In this document: piece by piece, positions 31,329 through 34,186 of the stretch
How the letters are laid out: each line of letters starts with the position of its first letter
Numbering within the stretch: position 1 is the first letter of the stretch
Origin: Ruminococcus flavefaciens
GTDB lineage: Bacteria > Bacillota > Clostridia > Oscillospirales > Ruminococcaceae
Reading direction: 5' to 3'
Length of the DNA: 34,186 nt
Assembly: GCA_902777125.1 (NCBI GenBank)
Contig: CACYSQ010000023.1
Span: 1 to 34,186, forward strand
Made by a program: the position numbers and the translations under genes
The notes under the pieces: model-generated
What the model was told of the DNA's origin: nothing
The model's database searches: none
What the model saw: only the letters and a program-made list of their open reading frames with translations

Positions 31329-31365
31329 AAGGCATTCATCGGTTGATGGATGCCTTAATTTTTTT
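31329..31365. terminator. Bidirectional terminator before the deaminase gene
   Basis: A stem AAGGCATTCATC / GATGGATGCCTT with a four-base loop, followed by AATTTTTTT and preceded by an A run. It probably ends rpsI transcription and insulates the promoter at 31376. Confidence 0.88.
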
Positions 31366-31375
31366 ATAATTACTG

Positions 31376-31404
31376 TTGACACCTCACGAATTCAATGATA
31401 TAAT
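31376..31404 (+). promoter_or_regulatory. Promoter of the P-loop/deaminase gene
   Basis: TTGACA (31376-31381), a 17-bp spacer and TATAAT (31399-31404), exactly matching the consensus, 48 bases before the ATG. Confidence 0.87.
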
Positions 31405-31451
31405 AATTGTATATATTTGTCATTTTCTTGTTTGCAAGGAGGGTGAATTTT

Positions 31452-33206
31452 ATGAAAACCGAAAAAGCAATTGATACTATTTATGCTGAAAGAGAAAAAT
31501 TTATTATTATAGGCTTAACTGGTAGGACTGGTTCAGGATGTACAACTGTTAGTGAAATATTGAAGACAGACAAGTTTGAGGACCTATGGTTACGTGACCC
31601 TCAAACAACAAATTTTGATTCAGCAGAAGAACGTAAATACCATATAATATATAGCTATGCTCAAAAGCACTGGGCTCCTTTTGTGCGAATCAGCATGACA
31701 GACATGATTTTTTCTTTTATTTGTCAATATACTTTTTCGGAATTTTTCGAAATATTATCCACTGTTATCGATGAAACCTTGGTTGAGAGAATCTGGCAAC
31801 AAATTACTGAGAAATTTAATGTGATAGAAGCAGAGTTTGAGTACTTAAACCAAGAAATATCTACCATCTTTAAAAGTGATAATACTTTAGATCGTGATAA
31901 TAAAGACAGTTTATCAAGAGCTTATACTGTGCTTTTCAGGTTACCAAGTCTTCAAACAAAGTTTAGGGAAATAATGGGTAAAATTTCCTATTATGATGAA
32001 AAGATCAAATCTTCAGTAAGTACGTTTACTTATTGTTTGCAAGAGTTAGGAAACAGAATACGTCATCACGGTAGTATAGACAAAGATGGAGTTTTTTCCG
32101 GTTCGCATATGTTTGCGATAGCAAGAAGAGCAAACGATTTTATTAAAGCAATCCAGTTTATGAACAAAGAAAACAATCGTTCAAGTTTCATTTGTTTAGA
32201 TGCTATTCGCAGCCCATATGAAGCGACATATTTTCAGGATAGGTATTCTTCTTTTTATTTGGTAGCTGTAAGTACTGATGATGACGAAAGAAAGAGAAGA
32301 CTGGGGGATAAACTAAGCTATGAACAGATAAAGGCATTAGATGACAAAGAATATCCTCGAAAGCTAAAAGATGAGAATAAGTTTACCAATCAAGATATTG
32401 GTGCATGTATGCAGCTTGCAGACATTTATTTGTATAACCCACACGAAGTGACTGAGGAAAAGTACTTTATTACGAAATCTATAATAAAGTATATTACTCT
32501 TATGAAACATCCTGGTCTAATTACACCAACAAGTGTAGAAAGGTGTATGCAAATAGCATACAATGCAAAACTAAATTCAGGTTGTTTATCAAGGCAAGTT
32601 GGTGCTGTGATCACAGATTCAAATTATAGTATAAAAGCGGTTGGATGGAATAGTGTTGCCGAAGGACAAGTTCCCTGTAACCTCAGAGATGCTGAAAATT
32701 TTTTAATTAACAAGGATGAAAACTCTTTTAGCACTTATGAGATTGAAGATAGAGATTTTGGAAACCATATGAGTAAAAAGTATAGTTCGAAGATTAAATG
32801 TGACGCTTTGGCTGGAAGGCTATGCTCATATTGTTTTAAAGATGAGTACGAAGAAATAACACTTCAAAAGAACCAAGTTCATACCCGTTCGCTTCATGCA
32901 GAAGAAAACGCTTTTCTACAAATTGTTAAATATGGCGGCGAGGGTATTAAAGGAGGTAAGCTTTTTACATCTGCAAGCTCATGTGTATTGTGCTCCAAAA
33001 AGGCTTTCCAGTTAGGTATTAAAGACATTTACTACATAGATCCATATCCGGATATCGCAACAACACATATTCTTTCATTCGGAAAAGATAAAACATTGTG
33101 TCCAAAATGCCATTTGTTTTATGGTGCAATTGGAAGGGCTTATACATGCTTATATACGCAAAGAATAGCAATAAAAGATGAGTTATCTTGCCTTTATAGC
33201 AATTAA
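31452..33206 (+). CDS. P-loop NTPase/deoxycytidylate-deaminase fusion, AvcD/DcdV-like anti-phage protein
   Basis: The 584-residue protein starts with a P-loop kinase-like domain (GLTGRTGSGCTTVSEIL, 21-37) and ends with a zinc-dependent cytidine-deaminase domain (about 375-565): CLSRQVGAVI, zinc ligand and catalytic Glu in H482-A-E484, and C511-V-L-C514. This order is that of AvcD/DcdV, phage-activated enzymes that deaminate dCTP/dCMP and deplete the nucleotide pool. In the Walker A motif the usual Lys is Cys30. Extra CxxC pairs (SYC/LC and CPKC) may bind a second zinc. The start at 31452 follows GGAGGG. The gene is visibly richer in A and T than its neighbours and lies beside an integrase. 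Function inferred from domains. Confidence 0.82.
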   Translation: MKTEKAIDTIYAEREKFIIIGLTGRTGSGCTTVSEILKTDKFEDLWLRDPQTTNFDSAEERKYHIIYSYAQKHWAPFVRISMTDMIFSFICQYTFSEFFEILSTVIDETLVERIWQQITEKFNVIEAEFEYLNQEISTIFKSDNTLDRDNKDSLSRAYTVLFRLPSLQTKFREIMGKISYYDEKIKSSVSTFTYCLQELGNRIRHHGSIDKDGVFSGSHMFAIARRANDFIKAIQFMNKENNRSSFICLDAIRSPYEATYFQDRYSSFYLVAVSTDDDERKRRLGDKLSYEQIKALDDKEYPRKLKDENKFTNQDIGACMQLADIYLYNPHEVTEEKYFITKSIIKYITLMKHPGLITPTSVERCMQIAYNAKLNSGCLSRQVGAVITDSNYSIKAVGWNSVAEGQVPCNLRDAENFLINKDENSFSTYEIEDRDFGNHMSKKYSSKIKCDALAGRLCSYCFKDEYEEITLQKNQVHTRSLHAEENAFLQIVKYGGEGIKGGKLFTSASSCVLCSKKAFQLGIKDIYYIDPYPDIATTHILSFGKDKTLCPKCHLFYGAIGRAYTCLYTQRIAIKDELSCLYSN

Positions 33207-33211
33207 ATGTG

Positions 33212-33252
33212 AATAACCGCTGAGAGAACGAATCCCTCAGCGGTTATTTTTA
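33212..33252. terminator. Bidirectional terminator between the deaminase and integrase genes
   Basis: A 13-bp stem AATAACCGCTGAG / CTCAGCGGTTATT with an 11-base loop is followed by TTTTA. It serves the two convergent genes. Confidence 0.88.
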
Positions 33253-33255
33253 TAA

Positions 33256-34186
33256 CTATATCTTGTTGATAGCCTCCAACAGCTCCTGCACATTTACGTG
33301 CGTATAGACTTTCTCGGTCAGCGACATTGCACCCGAATGACCGACGATTTTCTTTATCAGCGTAGGCGATACTTCTTTTTCCGTCATCATAGAGATGCAG
33401 GTGTGACGGGTATCGTGCGGCTTATGGGAGCAGCCGATCAGTTCCATAACAGGTGTCCAGTAGGAATCATAGTAGTTGCGGTAAATGAACTGCTTGCCGT
33501 CGGGAGTATGAAGCAGATACTCTTTGCCGTCCTCATACCATTTCTTGAAGAACGGATAAGTCCTGTCGTGTATCGGAACAACACGAATACCACTTTCAGT
33601 CTTGCTCTCCACCACCTTGAAGCAATGCTCCTCGATGTTGACATTCTCACGTTTCAAGTCAAGCAGCTCAGACACACGCACTCCACTGTATATCAGCATC
33701 AGGACAATCTGTGCGTAGAGATTGCTTTCCTGCAGCCACAGAGCATCAATTTCTTCCTTGCTGAAAGGAGAACGGTCTGTCTTATTCGGATTCTTGTCCT
33801 TGAACTTGATAATATCCACGTACTCAGAGTAGTCTTTCATACATATCTCATACTTCATGGCATACTCATACATCTGACTGAACAGCACTTTAAGCTTGCG
33901 GAGTGTAGGATAATTCTTATCGCAGTTATCTACAACACCCTGCAAGTCAGTCAGCTTTAAATCCTTGAACACTCTGTCGTGCAGGGTGGCACAGGTATTA
34001 TACGACGCTTTGTAGGCTTTGGCATTGCTGTCCGAGATTGTGGGGAACTTCTCTGCTGACCACTTCTCAAAGACTTCAGCAAAAGAAATCTTGGAAGCTT
34101 CAATGTCATAAGGATTCTTATTGTACTCCATCAGCATTTCAAGCCCTTTAGCCCTGGTCGGAGCATAGCCGATAGTGATGTACTGC
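33256..34186 (-). CDS. Tyrosine recombinase/integrase, 5' end beyond the window
   Basis: The enzyme would insert and excise the element starting near rpsI. The visible 309 residues contain the SAM-like DNA-binding core domain (about 33-120 of the visible part) and the catalytic domain: Arg in SGVRVSELLDLKR, the H-x-x-R of PHDTRHT, His in VGHSGAMSL and the nucleophilic Tyr in EKVYTHV. An ATG at 34137 could start a shorter protein, but the frame stays open to the window edge, reading QYITIGYAPTRAKGLEML, which is the usual N-terminal arm of integrases. The true start is therefore outside. It reads towards rpsI, with the deaminase gene between it and the presumed attachment site. Confidence 0.92.
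   Translation of the reverse strand, partial: QYITIGYAPTRAKGLEMLMEYNKNPYDIEASKISFAEVFEKWSAEKFPTISDSNAKAYKASYNTCATLHDRVFKDLKLTDLQGVVDNCDKNYPTLRKLKVLFSQMYEYAMKYEICMKDYSEYVDIIKFKDKNPNKTDRSPFSKEEIDALWLQESNLYAQIVLMLIYSGVRVSELLDLKRENVNIEEHCFKVVESKTESGIRVVPIHDRTYPFFKKWYEDGKEYLLHTPDGKQFIYRNYYDSYWTPVMELIGCSHKPHDTRHTCISMMTEKEVSPTLIKKIVGHSGAMSLTEKVYTHVNVQELLEAINKI

Noticed and set aside
34087-34137. ATG at 34137 as the integrase start
   Set aside because: The frame remains open to the window edge and encodes a family-typical N-terminal arm, so the gene is cut by the window rather than starting here.

Overview
The window looks like chromosome of a fibre-degrading Ruminococcus (Oscillospiraceae, Firmicutes), close to the R. 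albus / R. flavefaciens group. The evidence is a secreted GH10 xylanase with a Thr-rich linker and a C-terminal dockerin, a cytosolic GH43 enzyme, a NifS/NifU iron-sulfur pair, many Cys-lipoproteins, and very regular TTGACA-17-TATAAT promoters and purine-rich ribosome binding sites. The genus is an inference from gene content; no species call is made.

Layout. 1-1750: the 3' end of a 5S rRNA with its terminator, then a polytopic membrane protein. 1856-4572 (minus strand): operon rnhA - nifS - small EF-Tu-domain-2-like protein - nifU. 4705-7409: perfect-consensus promoter, ECF sigma factor, membrane anti-sigma-like protein and a C39-like lipoprotein. 7496-10741: glmM, a 265-bp element with terminal inverted repeats, and a GH43 glycosidase. 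10838-15220: a Wzz-like two-membrane-segment coiled-coil protein, secG and rnr. 15435-17315: a lipoprotein, a complete but tiny par/Fst-like type I toxin-antitoxin locus (27-aa toxin and about 69-nt antisense RNA), and a divergent pair of a small membrane protein and a ribbon-helix-helix protein around a perfect palindrome. 17327-20554: membrane glycerophosphodiester phosphodiesterase, rsmE and a small acidic membrane protein. 20635-21351: tRNA-Pro, a 110-bp tandem repeat, tRNA-Thr and tRNA-Tyr. 21414-25011: two small two-TM proteins, an inserted palindromic element and typA/bipA. 25221-27378: three lipoproteins in a row, the first with BspA-type leucine-rich repeats. 27379-30070: the GH10 xylanase-dockerin gene between clusters of dispersed palindromic repeats that include an identical 53-bp direct repeat. 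30261-31201: rplM-rpsI. 31202-34186: AT-rich foreign DNA with 11-bp tandem repeats, a P-loop/deaminase fusion of the AvcD/DcdV anti-phage type, and a convergent tyrosine recombinase that runs off the right edge.

How it fits together. Most of the window is core housekeeping: translation, Fe-S assembly, envelope precursor synthesis, protein export and RNA decay. Two xylan enzymes work in sequence: GH10 cuts xylan outside the cell on a cellulosome-like scaffold, and GH43 probably trims imported oligosaccharides. The accessory parts are the par-like locus, the intergenic palindromic repeats, and the integrative element beginning just after rpsI, which carries a nucleotide-depletion defence gene as the cargo nearest its left end. 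The par-like locus and the integrase-linked deaminase with a non-canonical P-loop are the most rewarding places to look further.
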